DNA from: Planctomycetota bacterium
GTDB taxonomy: Bacteria > Planctomycetota > UBA1135 > GCA-002686595
Direction: 5' to 3'
DNA length: 64,000 nt
NCBI GenBank assembly: GCA_016795205.1
Contig: JAEUHZ010000082.1
Location: forward strand, 1-64,000
Shown one piece after another: positions 7,585 through 15,880 of the stretch. Below the pieces are notes generated by a model. The model saw only the letters and a list, made by a program, of their open reading frames with translations, had not been told where the DNA came from and made no database searches. A program made the translations under genes and the position numbers. Numbering within the stretch: the stretch's first letter is position 1; every line of letters starts with the position of its first letter.

Positions 7585-9269
7585 TCCGGCCGCCGTGCCT
7601 CGGCGGACAGGCGCAGTCGGCGCACGCCGGTCGCGACGAGGTACAGAGCCAGCGCCAGCAGCGCCAGCGCCGAAGCCCCGTTGGCCAGCTTGACGTCGAG
7701 CCCCGCGCTCTCCGTGAGGTTCACGCGCGCGATCTCCGCCAGCGCCCAGACGGTGATCGCCAGCACGAACGCCGCGGGCACCAGCACGAACGCGCTCGAC
7801 TTGCCCTCCTGGCGCAGCCACACCGCGATCGAGATCAGCGAGAGCGCCGCCAGGAGCTGGTTGCTGGCCCCGAACAGGGTCCAGAAGCGCAGGTAGCTGC
7901 CCTCGCCGCCGTAGGCCAGGAACAGCGCGGCGGGGACGATCGTGATCACGGTGCCGAACACCGCTCCACTCAGCCCGCGCCACCCGCTGAGCTCCTGGAC
8001 CAGGTAGCGCCCCAGCCGGGTCGCCACGTCCAGCGTGTCGAACACGAACGTCGAGAAGGCCATGGCGCCGAAGGTGATCGCGAACGCCAGGTTCTCGCGG
8101 CCGACGAGCAGCGTCATGAACTGGCCGATCCCGTTGCCGTAGATCGTGCCGGGCTTCAGCGGGCGGCCAGCCGCGTCAACCAAGTCCGCCTGCGTGAAGA
8201 TCACCACGGTCACGAGCGCCACCAGCGCGACGAACGCTTCGGCCAGCATCGCGCCGTAGCCGACCGGGCGCGTGTGGGACTCACGGTCGACCTGCTTGCT
8301 GGTCGTGCCGCTGCACACCAGGCCGTGGAATCCCGAGCAGGCGCCGCAGGCGATCGTGACGAACAGGAATGGGAACAGGGTGCCGGTCGCTCGGCCGGTG
8401 TCCCAGGTCTTGAAGGCCGGCTGCTCGATCACATACCCGCCGAAGAGGACGCCGACGATCCCCAGCGCGAGGGCGGTGTACAGGACGAACCCGCCCAGGT
8501 AGCCGCGCGGCTGCAGCAACGCCCACACCGGCAAGACCGAAGCCACGGCACAGTAGCACAGGATCAGGAGACCCCACTCGACCGGCCCGAAGACCAGCCA
8601 ATCGGAGATGCGCGTGCCGAACCACGACAGTGCGAACGTGGCCGGCACGAAGATCACGGTGACCAGCCACAGCGGCGGCCTCAGGAAGCGCTGCACCAAG
8701 CCCAGGACGATCGACAGCCCCAGGTAGAGCACGCTGGCTGCCGCGACCGCGCCGCCAGGGTTGAAGCGCACGCCGCCACCTTCGAGTTCCTCCGTCCCGC
8801 GCGCGAAGCTGCCGGCCGTGATGTCCGTGAAGGCCACGATCACGTAGACCAGCGCGATCCAGATGAAGGCCATCATGGCCGTGCCGGCCGGCGAGCCCAG
8901 ACGCTCGCGCGCGATCTCGGCGATCGAGCACCCGCCGTGCCGCACGCTGCCGATCAGCGTGGCGAAGTCGTGGACGGCGCCGATGAACACCACCCCCAGG
9001 CCGATCCACAGCAGGCAGGGCAGCCAGCCGAAGCTCTGGCAGGCCAGGATCGGCCCGGCGATCGGCCCGGCGGCCGCGATCGCCGAGAAGTGCTGGCCGA
9101 ACAGGTAGAACGGCCGCGTCGGCTCGTAGTCGACGCCGTCGCGCTTCTCGTGCGCCGGAGTCCGGCGCGCGTCGTCGAGCCCGATGCGCCGCGCGACGCA
9201 GCGCCCGTACGTGCGGTAGGCGATCGCGAGGAGCGCGAGGAACGCGAGCGCCAGGGCCGTGAGCTGCAT
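7575..9269 (-). CDS. cstA: Carbon starvation protein CstA family transporter
   Basis: The 564-residue multi-spanning protein shows CstA family landmarks: RPFYLFGQHFSAIAAAGPIA at about residues 50-70, GPILACQSFGWLPCLLWI, VFIGAVHDFATL and SGFHGLVCSGTTSKQV. CstA proteins are peptide or pyruvate importers induced on carbon limitation. At 564 residues it is shorter than E. coli CstA (about 700) but within the size of many bacterial relatives. ATG at 9269 begins directly with a membrane segment (MQLTALALAFLALLAIA). The gene is divergent from the dicarboxylate/amino-acid symporter. The assignment is firm; pyruvate versus peptide specificity is not. Confidence 0.93.
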   Translation of the reverse strand: MQLTALALAFLALLAIAYRTYGRCVARRIGLDDARRTPAHEKRDGVDYEPTRPFYLFGQHFSAIAAAGPIAGPILACQSFGWLPCLLWIGLGVVFIGAVHDFATLIGSVRHGGCSIAEIARERLGSPAGTAMMAFIWIALVYVIVAFTDITAGSFARGTEELEGGGVRFNPGGAVAAASVLYLGLSIVLGLVQRFLRPPLWLVTVIFVPATFALSWFGTRISDWLVFGPVEWGLLILCYCAVASVLPVWALLQPRGYLGGFVLYTALALGIVGVLFGGYVIEQPAFKTWDTGRATGTLFPFLFVTIACGACSGFHGLVCSGTTSKQVDRESHTRPVGYGAMLAEAFVALVALVTVVIFTQADLVDAAGRPLKPGTIYGNGIGQFMTLLVGRENLAFAITFGAMAFSTFVFDTLDVATRLGRYLVQELSGWRGLSGAVFGTVITIVPAALFLAYGGEGSYLRFWTLFGASNQLLAALSLISIAVWLRQEGKSSAFVLVPAAFVLAITVWALAEIARVNLTESAGLDVKLANGASALALLALALYLVATGVRRLRLSAEARRPEPG

Positions 9270-9355
9270 CGAGGGGCGGTCGGTGCTCCGGGAGCTTGGA
9301 GGCTGGGCTGTCGGGCGTTCGTCGCGCCGCGGTGGACCCCGCGGCGTGCGTCACC

Positions 9356-9361
9356 GTAGCA
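9356..9361 (+). promoter_or_regulatory. -10-like TAGCAT before the DAACS symporter
   Basis: TAGCAT ends 14 bp before the ATG at 9376. It overlaps an alternative in-frame ATG at 9361, which argues that translation starts at 9376 with a leader of only a few bases. No -35 is evident. Confidence 0.35.
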
Positions 9362-9375
9362 TGCGCGCCCCTCGC

Positions 9376-10689
9376 ATGAGCGCTCACGAGGAACGCGTCC
9401 CGCTGCACACGAAGATCCTCCTGGGGCTCGTGCTGGGCGCAGTCGCGGGGGCCGGCGCCAACCTGTGGGCGGGAGCGGATCCCGAGCGCCGCGCGGGCGT
9501 GGCCTTCCTGGCCGACGCCGTGGCCCATCCCGTCGGCCAGGTCTTCCTGCGGCTCCTGTTCCTGGTGGTCGTGCCGCTGGTGTTCGCCTCGCTGGCGCTG
9601 GGCGTCGCGAACCTCGGCGACCTGCGCCGGCTCGGGCGCCTGGGCGGCCGCACGCTGGCGTTCTTCTTCCTGACGACCTCGTTCGCGGCCACGCTGGGCA
9701 TCACCCAGATGCACCTGTTCGAGCCCGGCTCCGGCTTCGACGCCGAGACGCGCCAGGCGCTGATGCAGCAGTTCTCGTCCAGTGCCGCGGACTATCAAGC
9801 CAAGTCGCAGTTCCGCGCGGGAACCTCGACCATCGACAACGTGAACAACGTGCTCGACTGGTTCCTGCCGCGCAACGTGCTGGGCGCCATCACACGGATG
9901 GAGATGCTGCCGATGATCCTGCTCGCGCTGTTCTTCGGAGCAGCGCTGACGGGAGTGGCCGAGGCACGGCGCAAGTTCATGTGCGACTGGCTCGAGACCG
10001 TCGCCGACGCCATGGTCGGGATCGTCGGGTTCGCCATGAAGCTGGCGCCGTTCGCGGTCTTCTGCCTGGTGTACGGGGTGGTGGCCAAGTTCGGCCTCGA
10101 CCTCTTGCAGAAGCTCGCGCTGTACGTGGCCGTGGTCCTGGGCGGCTACCTCGTCGTCCTGTTCGTCTTCTATCCGTTGCTGATCGCGACGTTGGCGCGG
10201 CGCAGTCCGCTCGACTACCTGCGCCGCGCGCTCCCGATCCTCGTCACGGCGTTTTCGACGAGCTCGAGCAGCGCGACCCTGCCGACCAGCCTGCGCGTGA
10301 CCCAGCAGGACATGGGCATCCGCCGCGAGGTCGCCGGCTTCGTGCTGCCGCTCGGCGCGACGCTGAACATGAACGGCACGGCGCTCTTCGAGGGCTGCGT
10401 GGTCCTGTTCGTGGCCCAGGTGTTCGGGATCGACCTGTCGTTCGGCCAGCAGGTCCTGGTGGTCTTCCTGTGCGTCGTGAGCGCCGTGGGCGCCGCGGGA
10501 GTGCCCGGTGGATCGCTCCCGCTGATCATGACGGTCATGGCGCAGGTGGGCGTCCCCCCCGACGGGATCGCGCTGGTGCTCGGCGTCGATCGCTTGCTCG
10601 ACATGGGGCGCACGGTCGTGAACGTGATGGGCGACGTCGTGTGCTGCGGCTACGTCGAGCGTTCGGAGGCCGCGCGGGACACGGCCTGA
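9376..10689 (+). CDS. Dicarboxylate/amino acid:cation symporter (DAACS, GltP/DctA type)
   Basis: The 437-residue membrane protein has the DAACS hallmarks: the serine-rich re-entrant loop TAFSTSSSSATLPTSL, the LPLGATLNMNGTALFEG cation/substrate motif, GVPGGSLPLIMTV in the second hairpin and a C-terminal GVDRLLDMGRTVVNVMGD. These transporters import C4-dicarboxylates, glutamate or aspartate with Na+ or H+. The ATG at 9376 is preferred over the one 15 bp upstream because a -10-like element overlaps the latter. It is convergent with the APC permease. The choice among glutamate, aspartate, serine or dicarboxylates is open. Confidence 0.94.
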   Translation: MSAHEERVPLHTKILLGLVLGAVAGAGANLWAGADPERRAGVAFLADAVAHPVGQVFLRLLFLVVVPLVFASLALGVANLGDLRRLGRLGGRTLAFFFLTTSFAATLGITQMHLFEPGSGFDAETRQALMQQFSSSAADYQAKSQFRAGTSTIDNVNNVLDWFLPRNVLGAITRMEMLPMILLALFFGAALTGVAEARRKFMCDWLETVADAMVGIVGFAMKLAPFAVFCLVYGVVAKFGLDLLQKLALYVAVVLGGYLVVLFVFYPLLIATLARRSPLDYLRRALPILVTAFSTSSSSATLPTSLRVTQQDMGIRREVAGFVLPLGATLNMNGTALFEGCVVLFVAQVFGIDLSFGQQVLVVFLCVVSAVGAAGVPGGSLPLIMTVMAQVGVPPDGIALVLGVDRLLDMGRTVVNVMGDVVCCGYVERSEAARDTA

Positions 10690-10722
10690 GGCGCTGGCCG
10701 TCGCGGGCCTGGCACGCGCGGC

Positions 10723-12615
10723 TCAGCCGTAGATGAGCAGCCGGATGCCGGGCGGCAGCCGCTTCGTGAGACCGGCCAGCACGTGCCCGCGCAGGAGGTG
10801 GTAGATCGCGCTGCGCTGCGTCGCGCCGATCATGATGGCCGTGACGCCCAAGGCCTCGGCCGCGCGCAGGATGCCCTCGACTGCGTTGTAGGAGACCGTC
10901 CACACCGGAATCAGGGTCAGGCCCTCGGCTTCGGCGGCCTGCACGGCCGAGCGCAACGCGTCGATGCCCTCGGCCGTCGGCTGCCAGGACCAGTCTCGCA
11001 CGAAGAGCCCGGTGCGCTCCTCGACGTACAGCACGTAGAGCGTGCGGCCGCCGCGCCCCTTCTCGCGTGCGATGGCCTCGGAGATCAGGCCCGGGTTGGC
11101 CGTGCGCATGGCGATCATCGTGCTGGACGGATAGAGCTGCGCGACGGACTCGGCCTGCGTCAGGCTCAGGATCTCCAGTTGCTCGGCGTGCTCGAGGGCC
11201 TCCTCGGCGCGCTCGACGCGGCGCGGGAAGATGCGCGCCAAGAGCGGCATGTTGTACAGCCAGTCGGCGAACCACTTGCGGCGCGTGCCGACGGCCAGCA
11301 CCAGCCCCAGCCCGACCAGGATGGTGCCGTACAGGGTGGCGTCGCCCTCGATCCGCAGGGTGACCAGCCACGCGACCAGCACCATCAAGGTGGTGAACAC
11401 GCCCAGCCAGAACTTGAGCCCGCGCTGCGCGTCCCGCCAGCGCAGCACGTCCAGTCCGGCGGAGGAGAGCAAGAACGCTCCCAGGAGACCGAAGGCGTAG
11501 AGCCCCGCCAAGGTCTGCATGTTCCCGCCCGCCACCCAGATCACGAGGATCGGGACGAGCGTCGCCACCAGGATCGCGATCTGCGGCGTGCCGAAGTAGC
11601 GGTTCCGCGCCGCGATGGTCGACGGCATGAAGCCCTTCTCGGCCAGCGAGAGGAACACGTGGTAGCAACCGATGATCGCGGTGTTGGCGGCCAAGAGCAG
11701 CAGCGCCGAGCCGGTGACGACGACCGCCAGCTTCATCGGCCAGCCGCCATACAGCCCGCCGATCTCGGAGATGAAGCGCTCCGAGTTCAAGAGCTTGAGC
11801 TCCGCCGGCAGGAGCGCGACCGCGAGCAGGGTGAGCACCGGCGAGGTGACGAGCATCGTGATCACGACCAGCTTCATGCCCTTGCCGGCCGTCTTCGCCA
11901 GCGGCGTCCGCATCGCCGGACTGAGCTGGCTGATGCTCTCGAGACCCGAGAATGCCAGCCAAGCGGTCGAGAAGCCGACCAGGAAGGTCTGGCGGTCGAG
12001 CCCCTCCGCGAGCGCCACCGTCTGGCGGATGGTCTCCGTCTCGACCTCCCCCATGCGCAGCAGCACCCAGGCCGACACCGCCAGATTCACGACGAAGGCC
12101 GAGACCGCCATGACCAGGGCCAGCGTGGCGCTCTCCCGGATCCCGATCGTGTTGATGATCGCGAGCAGGATCAGGGTCGCCGCCGCCATCGCGACGACGT
12201 GCTCGTCGAGGATCGGCCACACGGAGGCCATGTAGTGGATCCCCGAGACCGAGGAGATCGCCGAGGTCAGGAAGTACCCGATGGAGATCAGCAGGCCGCC
12301 GATGGCCCCGACCATCGGCGTGAAGGCCTTGTTCGCGATCGAGACGACGCCGCCGCCATCCGGTGTGCGCCAGCAGATCTCGACGTACTTCATCGCCAGG
12401 AGGATGAAGCCCGCCAGGCCGATCCACACGAAGAAGGGGGCGACGTCGCCGACCCGTTCGTAGAGGATGCCCGGCACGTAGTAGACGCTGGTGCCGATGT
12501 CGCAGAACACGACGGCCCACACCAGGAGCGGCGTGAGCTGCCGCAGGCTGTGCTCGGAGCCCTGCGGACCGAGTTGCTTGCCCGCTCCCGCGACGTCGCT
12601 CACGCCGACTCGCAC
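10723..12615 (-). CDS. APC-superfamily permease with C-terminal UspA-like domain
   Basis: The 630-residue protein begins with a permease domain of about 12 membrane segments (WAVVFCDIGTSVYYVPGILY; GLAGFILLAMKYVEICWR; the FSTAWLAFSGLESISQLSPA segment typical of the APC fold). From about residue 480 a soluble tail continues (STMIAMRTANPGLISEAIAR, TLYVLYVEERTG, GVTAIMIGATQRSAIYHLL), which matches the universal-stress-protein alpha/beta fold with its G-x2-G-x9-G-S/T-like end. Such fusions occur in cation/amino-acid permeases, where the tail may sense nucleotide. The substrate is unknown. Stop is convergent with the DAACS gene. Confidence 0.88.
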   Translation of the reverse strand: MRVGVSDVAGAGKQLGPQGSEHSLRQLTPLLVWAVVFCDIGTSVYYVPGILYERVGDVAPFFVWIGLAGFILLAMKYVEICWRTPDGGGVVSIANKAFTPMVGAIGGLLISIGYFLTSAISSVSGIHYMASVWPILDEHVVAMAAATLILLAIINTIGIRESATLALVMAVSAFVVNLAVSAWVLLRMGEVETETIRQTVALAEGLDRQTFLVGFSTAWLAFSGLESISQLSPAMRTPLAKTAGKGMKLVVITMLVTSPVLTLLAVALLPAELKLLNSERFISEIGGLYGGWPMKLAVVVTGSALLLLAANTAIIGCYHVFLSLAEKGFMPSTIAARNRYFGTPQIAILVATLVPILVIWVAGGNMQTLAGLYAFGLLGAFLLSSAGLDVLRWRDAQRGLKFWLGVFTTLMVLVAWLVTLRIEGDATLYGTILVGLGLVLAVGTRRKWFADWLYNMPLLARIFPRRVERAEEALEHAEQLEILSLTQAESVAQLYPSSTMIAMRTANPGLISEAIAREKGRGGRTLYVLYVEERTGLFVRDWSWQPTAEGIDALRSAVQAAEAEGLTLIPVWTVSYNAVEGILRAAEALGVTAIMIGATQRSAIYHLLRGHVLAGLTKRLPPGIRLLIYG

Positions 12616-12732
12616 CTCGGGAGCGCGCTGCGTGGAACGTGGGGTGCCGTGCCGGTCGGGCGGGGGGCCATGGCTGGAAGCCGGGACGATAGCATCCGCG
12701 TCCCGGCGCTGGAGCGCCGACAGGTACCGGAG

Positions 12733-12809
12733 TGGTGGGCCCCGCAGGACTCGAACCTGCGACCGAGCGATTATGAGTCGCCTGCTCTAACCGACTGAGC
12801 TAGGGGCCC
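12733..12809 (-). tRNA. tRNA-Ile2 (anticodon CAT, lysidine-modified AUA reader)
   Basis: Reading the minus strand from 12809, the acceptor GGGCCCC pairs perfectly with GGGGCCC, followed by discriminator A and an encoded CCA. The D arm, a GGCGA/TCGCT anticodon stem with loop CTCATAA, a variable loop and the GCAGG TTCGAGT CCTGC T arm all fold. The anticodon CAT lies at 12773-12775. The anticodon arm is nearly identical to E. coli ileX (GCAGGCGACTCATAATCGC) rather than to elongator tRNA-Met (ACATCACTCATAATGATG), so I call it the AUA-reading isoleucine tRNA that needs TilS. It lies between the APC permease and the M14 gene. Confidence 0.9.
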
Positions 12810-12867
12810 GGCTCGCACGGGATCGTAGCAGGCGCGCGCAGCCCGACGAGCGCCGCGCGGGCCCCGC

Positions 12868-12873
12868 TAGACT
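12868..12873 (+). promoter_or_regulatory. -10-like TAGACT before the M14 carboxypeptidase
   Basis: TAGACT ends 8 bp before the ATG at 12882, so a transcript starting at the normal distance would have almost no leader. The identical hexamer is found before the acyl-CoA dehydrogenase and before the lipoprotein at 55735. Confidence 0.45.
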
Positions 12874-12881
12874 GCGCGCCC

Positions 12882-15788
12882 ATGTGCACGCACGCCCCCC
12901 TCGCGGCCTTGGTCTTCCTGCTCTGCGCCTGCGCGACCGCGCCGGCCGGCGAGATCCGACCCACGCCGCGTCCTGCTCCCGCACCGCTGGCCTTCGAGCC
13001 CGCCGCCACCCGGCCCGTCGAGCGCCCGCCACAGGCCGGGATCCCGTTCGGCGACGCGCCGGCCGCGGGAGCGCTCGAGCCCTTCTTCCCGGGCTCGGCC
13101 CACGACGCGCGCGTGCCGCACCCCGACGTGCTCCTGCGGCGCCCGCTCGGCACGTTCACGGCGCGCCACGACGAGATCCTGGCAGCCCTGCGCGCCATCG
13201 CCGCCGCCAGCGACCGGGTCCGCATCGCGCCGTTCGGCCGCACGCACGAGGGCCGCGAGCTGGTCCAGGTGGTGATCACATCTCCGGAGAACCTGGCCCG
13301 CCTGGACGTGATCCGAGCGCGGATCGCGCAGTTGGCCGACCCGCGCGGCGCGGACCCCGCGGAGCTCGAGACGATCGTCCGCGACACGCCCGCGATCGCC
13401 TGGCTCGGCTACAGCATCCACGGCGACGAGACCTCGGGCAGCGACGCGTCGCTGGCGGTCGCCCACCACCTGGCCGCGGGAACGGCCGCGGAGGTCACGG
13501 CGCTCCTCGATCAGGTCGTCGTGGTCATCGATCCGTGCCAGAACCCGGACGGTCGGGAGCGTGTGCTCTCCATGTTCGAGGCTGGCAGCGGCTACGTCCC
13601 CGACCTCGACGCCCACAGCATGCGCCGCGGCCGTTGGCCCTACGGCCGCGAGAACCACTTCCTGTTCGACATGAACCGCGACTGGATCTGGGGCACGCAG
13701 CCCGAGACCCGCGCGCGCTGGCGCGCGATCCGTGCTTGGCATCCGCAGTTGCTGGTCGACGCGCACGAGATGGGCGCGTTCGACACCTACCTCTTCTATC
13801 CAGCCACGGATCCGTTCTCGCCGCACTTCCCGGCCTTCACGCGCCAGTGGTGGGGTGTGTACGCCGCCGACCAGTCGGCGGCTTTCGACCAGCACGGCTG
13901 GAGCTACTACACACGCGAGTGGGCCGACTCCTGGTACGTGGGGTACACGGACTCGTGGGCGAGCTTCCAGGGCGCCTGCGGCATCCTCTACGAGCAGGCG
14001 CGCTACGGCGGTGGCGCCATCCGACGGCGCTCGGGCGAGGTCGCCACGTACCGCGACGCGGTGCGCCGTCAGGCGCTCGCGAGCCTCGCGAACGTGACCA
14101 CCCTGGCCAACAACCGCACCGCGGTGCTGCGCGACTACGTGGACGCCAAGTTGGCCAACGTCGCGGCCGACGGGCCTGGCAACGACCGGGCCTTCGTGCT
14201 CGTCCCGGGGCGCGAGGCGGCGCGCGAACGACGGCTCGTGGAGAACCTGCTCGAGCAGGGCGTCGAGGTGTACCGCGCACGCGAGGCGTTCGCGGCGTCG
14301 GATGTCGAGGGCGTGCTGGGCCGCGCTGCCGAGCGCCAGGTCCAGGCCGGTGCGTACGTCGTGCCTGCACGTCAGCCGCTGTCCCCGCTGGTCAAGGCCA
14401 TGCTGGCCTTCGATCCGCGCTTCGACAGCGCGTCCCTGGAGCGCGAGCGGCGCGAGGTCGAGCGCAAGGGGCGCTCCAAGATCTACGACGTGACGGCCTG
14501 GTCGCCAGCGCACGCGTTCGACGTCGACGCACTGTGGTGCGTGGCGCCAGCGGTCGCGCTGGACCCCGTCAGCGAACTCGCGCCCGAGCCCGCCGGACTG
14601 CGCGAGGCCGCGCCCGACCGACCCGTGTACGGCTGGATCGTCGACGGCGCAGCCGACGCTTCCGTCGCGTTCGCGGCGCGCGCGCTGGAGGCCGGGCTGG
14701 CGGTCGCAGCCGCGGACGAGCCGTTCCGCGCCGCGGGGCGCGCGTTCGCGCGCGGATCGCTGCTCGTGCGGCGCGTCGAGAACGGCCCGGGCGTGCGCGA
14801 CGCCGTGCGGCACGCCGCGGAGTCCTCGGGAGTCCTGGCGCATGCCGTCACCACCGCGCGCAGCCTGGACGAGGGCCCCGACCTGGGCGGCCAGCACTTC
14901 CGGCTCCTGGAACGGCCGCGCGTGGCGCTGCTGTCCAACGCTCCGGTCGCGTCGGACTCGTTCGGGCATGCCTGGCACGCCCTCGACGTGCTCTTCGGGG
15001 TCCCGGTCTCGCTCGTCGACGCGCAGGCCTTCGGTGACCACGACCTGCGCCGCTACAACGTGCTCGTCGTGCCGGAGGGCGGTGGATCCGTGCTGCGCGA
15101 GCGCGCCGACGAGCTCCGCACCTGGGTCCGCTCGGGCGGGACGCTGATCGCCCTGGGCAGCGCCGCGCACGACATCGCCGACCCCGCGCTCGACCTGTGC
15201 AGCGTGCGCCGCCGCGCGGACGCGCTCGAGGACCTCCCCGCCTACCGGCGCGCGGTGGCCCGCGAGCGCGCGGCCGGAAGGACCGCCATCGATCCCGCGG
15301 ATCTCTGGGACGCGCAGCCTGCGCCTCGACCGGCCGGGGAGGCCAAGCCCGAGATCGCCAGCGAGGTCAAGGACCCCAAGCCCGACGAGGCCCGCGACGC
15401 CGACCAGCACGCCGCGATCTTCTCGCCGCAGGGGGTCGTGCTGCGCGGTGAGGTCGACACGGATGCGTGGGTCACCTTCGGGGCTCTGGGCGAGATCCCG
15501 GTCTTCTTCGACGGTCGCGGCGCGCTGCTCACACGGCCGCCGGTGCGGACGGCGGTGCGACTGGCGGCGCCCGAGCGCGTCCGCCTGTCCGGGCTCCTGT
15601 GGCCCGAGGCGCGCGCCCGCATCGCCGACTCGGCCTGGCTGGCCGTCGAGCGGCGCGGCGCCGGTCAGGTGATCCTGTTCGCCGCCTCGCCGGTCTTCCG
15701 CGGCTGGTTCCTCGGCACGGCGCGACTGTTCGCGAATGCCGTCGTCTACGGGCCCGGGCTGGGCGCGAGCGCGCCGGCGCCACGTTGA
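12882..15788 (+). CDS. M14 family zinc carboxypeptidase, exported
   Basis: The 968-residue protein starts with a hydrophobic signal ending LVFLLCACA, probably a lipoprotein signal. The zinc site is visible: H180-x-x-E183 in GYSIHGDETSGSD and H295 in LLVDAHEMG, with FDMNRDW and YEQARYGG-type segments between, as in large bacterial M14 peptidases. The long C-terminal half contains a glutamine amidotransferase-like sequence (NVLVVPEGGGSVLRERADEL, WVRSGGTLIALGSAAHDI) often attached to this subfamily. Its role is periplasmic or surface peptide degradation. A tRNA lies upstream on the opposite strand and an MscS gene follows on the same strand. Confidence 0.9.
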   Translation: MCTHAPLAALVFLLCACATAPAGEIRPTPRPAPAPLAFEPAATRPVERPPQAGIPFGDAPAAGALEPFFPGSAHDARVPHPDVLLRRPLGTFTARHDEILAALRAIAAASDRVRIAPFGRTHEGRELVQVVITSPENLARLDVIRARIAQLADPRGADPAELETIVRDTPAIAWLGYSIHGDETSGSDASLAVAHHLAAGTAAEVTALLDQVVVVIDPCQNPDGRERVLSMFEAGSGYVPDLDAHSMRRGRWPYGRENHFLFDMNRDWIWGTQPETRARWRAIRAWHPQLLVDAHEMGAFDTYLFYPATDPFSPHFPAFTRQWWGVYAADQSAAFDQHGWSYYTREWADSWYVGYTDSWASFQGACGILYEQARYGGGAIRRRSGEVATYRDAVRRQALASLANVTTLANNRTAVLRDYVDAKLANVAADGPGNDRAFVLVPGREAARERRLVENLLEQGVEVYRAREAFAASDVEGVLGRAAERQVQAGAYVVPARQPLSPLVKAMLAFDPRFDSASLERERREVERKGRSKIYDVTAWSPAHAFDVDALWCVAPAVALDPVSELAPEPAGLREAAPDRPVYGWIVDGAADASVAFAARALEAGLAVAAADEPFRAAGRAFARGSLLVRRVENGPGVRDAVRHAAESSGVLAHAVTTARSLDEGPDLGGQHFRLLERPRVALLSNAPVASDSFGHAWHALDVLFGVPVSLVDAQAFGDHDLRRYNVLVVPEGGGSVLRERADELRTWVRSGGTLIALGSAAHDIADPALDLCSVRRRADALEDLPAYRRAVARERAAGRTAIDPADLWDAQPAPRPAGEAKPEIASEVKDPKPDEARDADQHAAIFSPQGVVLRGEVDTDAWVTFGALGEIPVFFDGRGALLTRPPVRTAVRLAAPERVRLSGLLWPEARARIADSAWLAVERRGAGQVILFAASPVFRGWFLGTARLFANAVVYGPGLGASAPAPR

Positions 15789-15880
15789 TCCGCGCGCCGC
15801 ACGGCACCTGACGATTCGAACACGATGCTGACGGGCACCACGCCACCCGACGCTACGCTCGCCGCTTCCGGAGACCAGCG

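Noticed and set aside
12733-12809. Calling the CAT-anticodon tRNA a methionine tRNA
   Set aside because: The anticodon arm and D arm match tRNA-Ile2 rather than elongator or initiator tRNA-Met.
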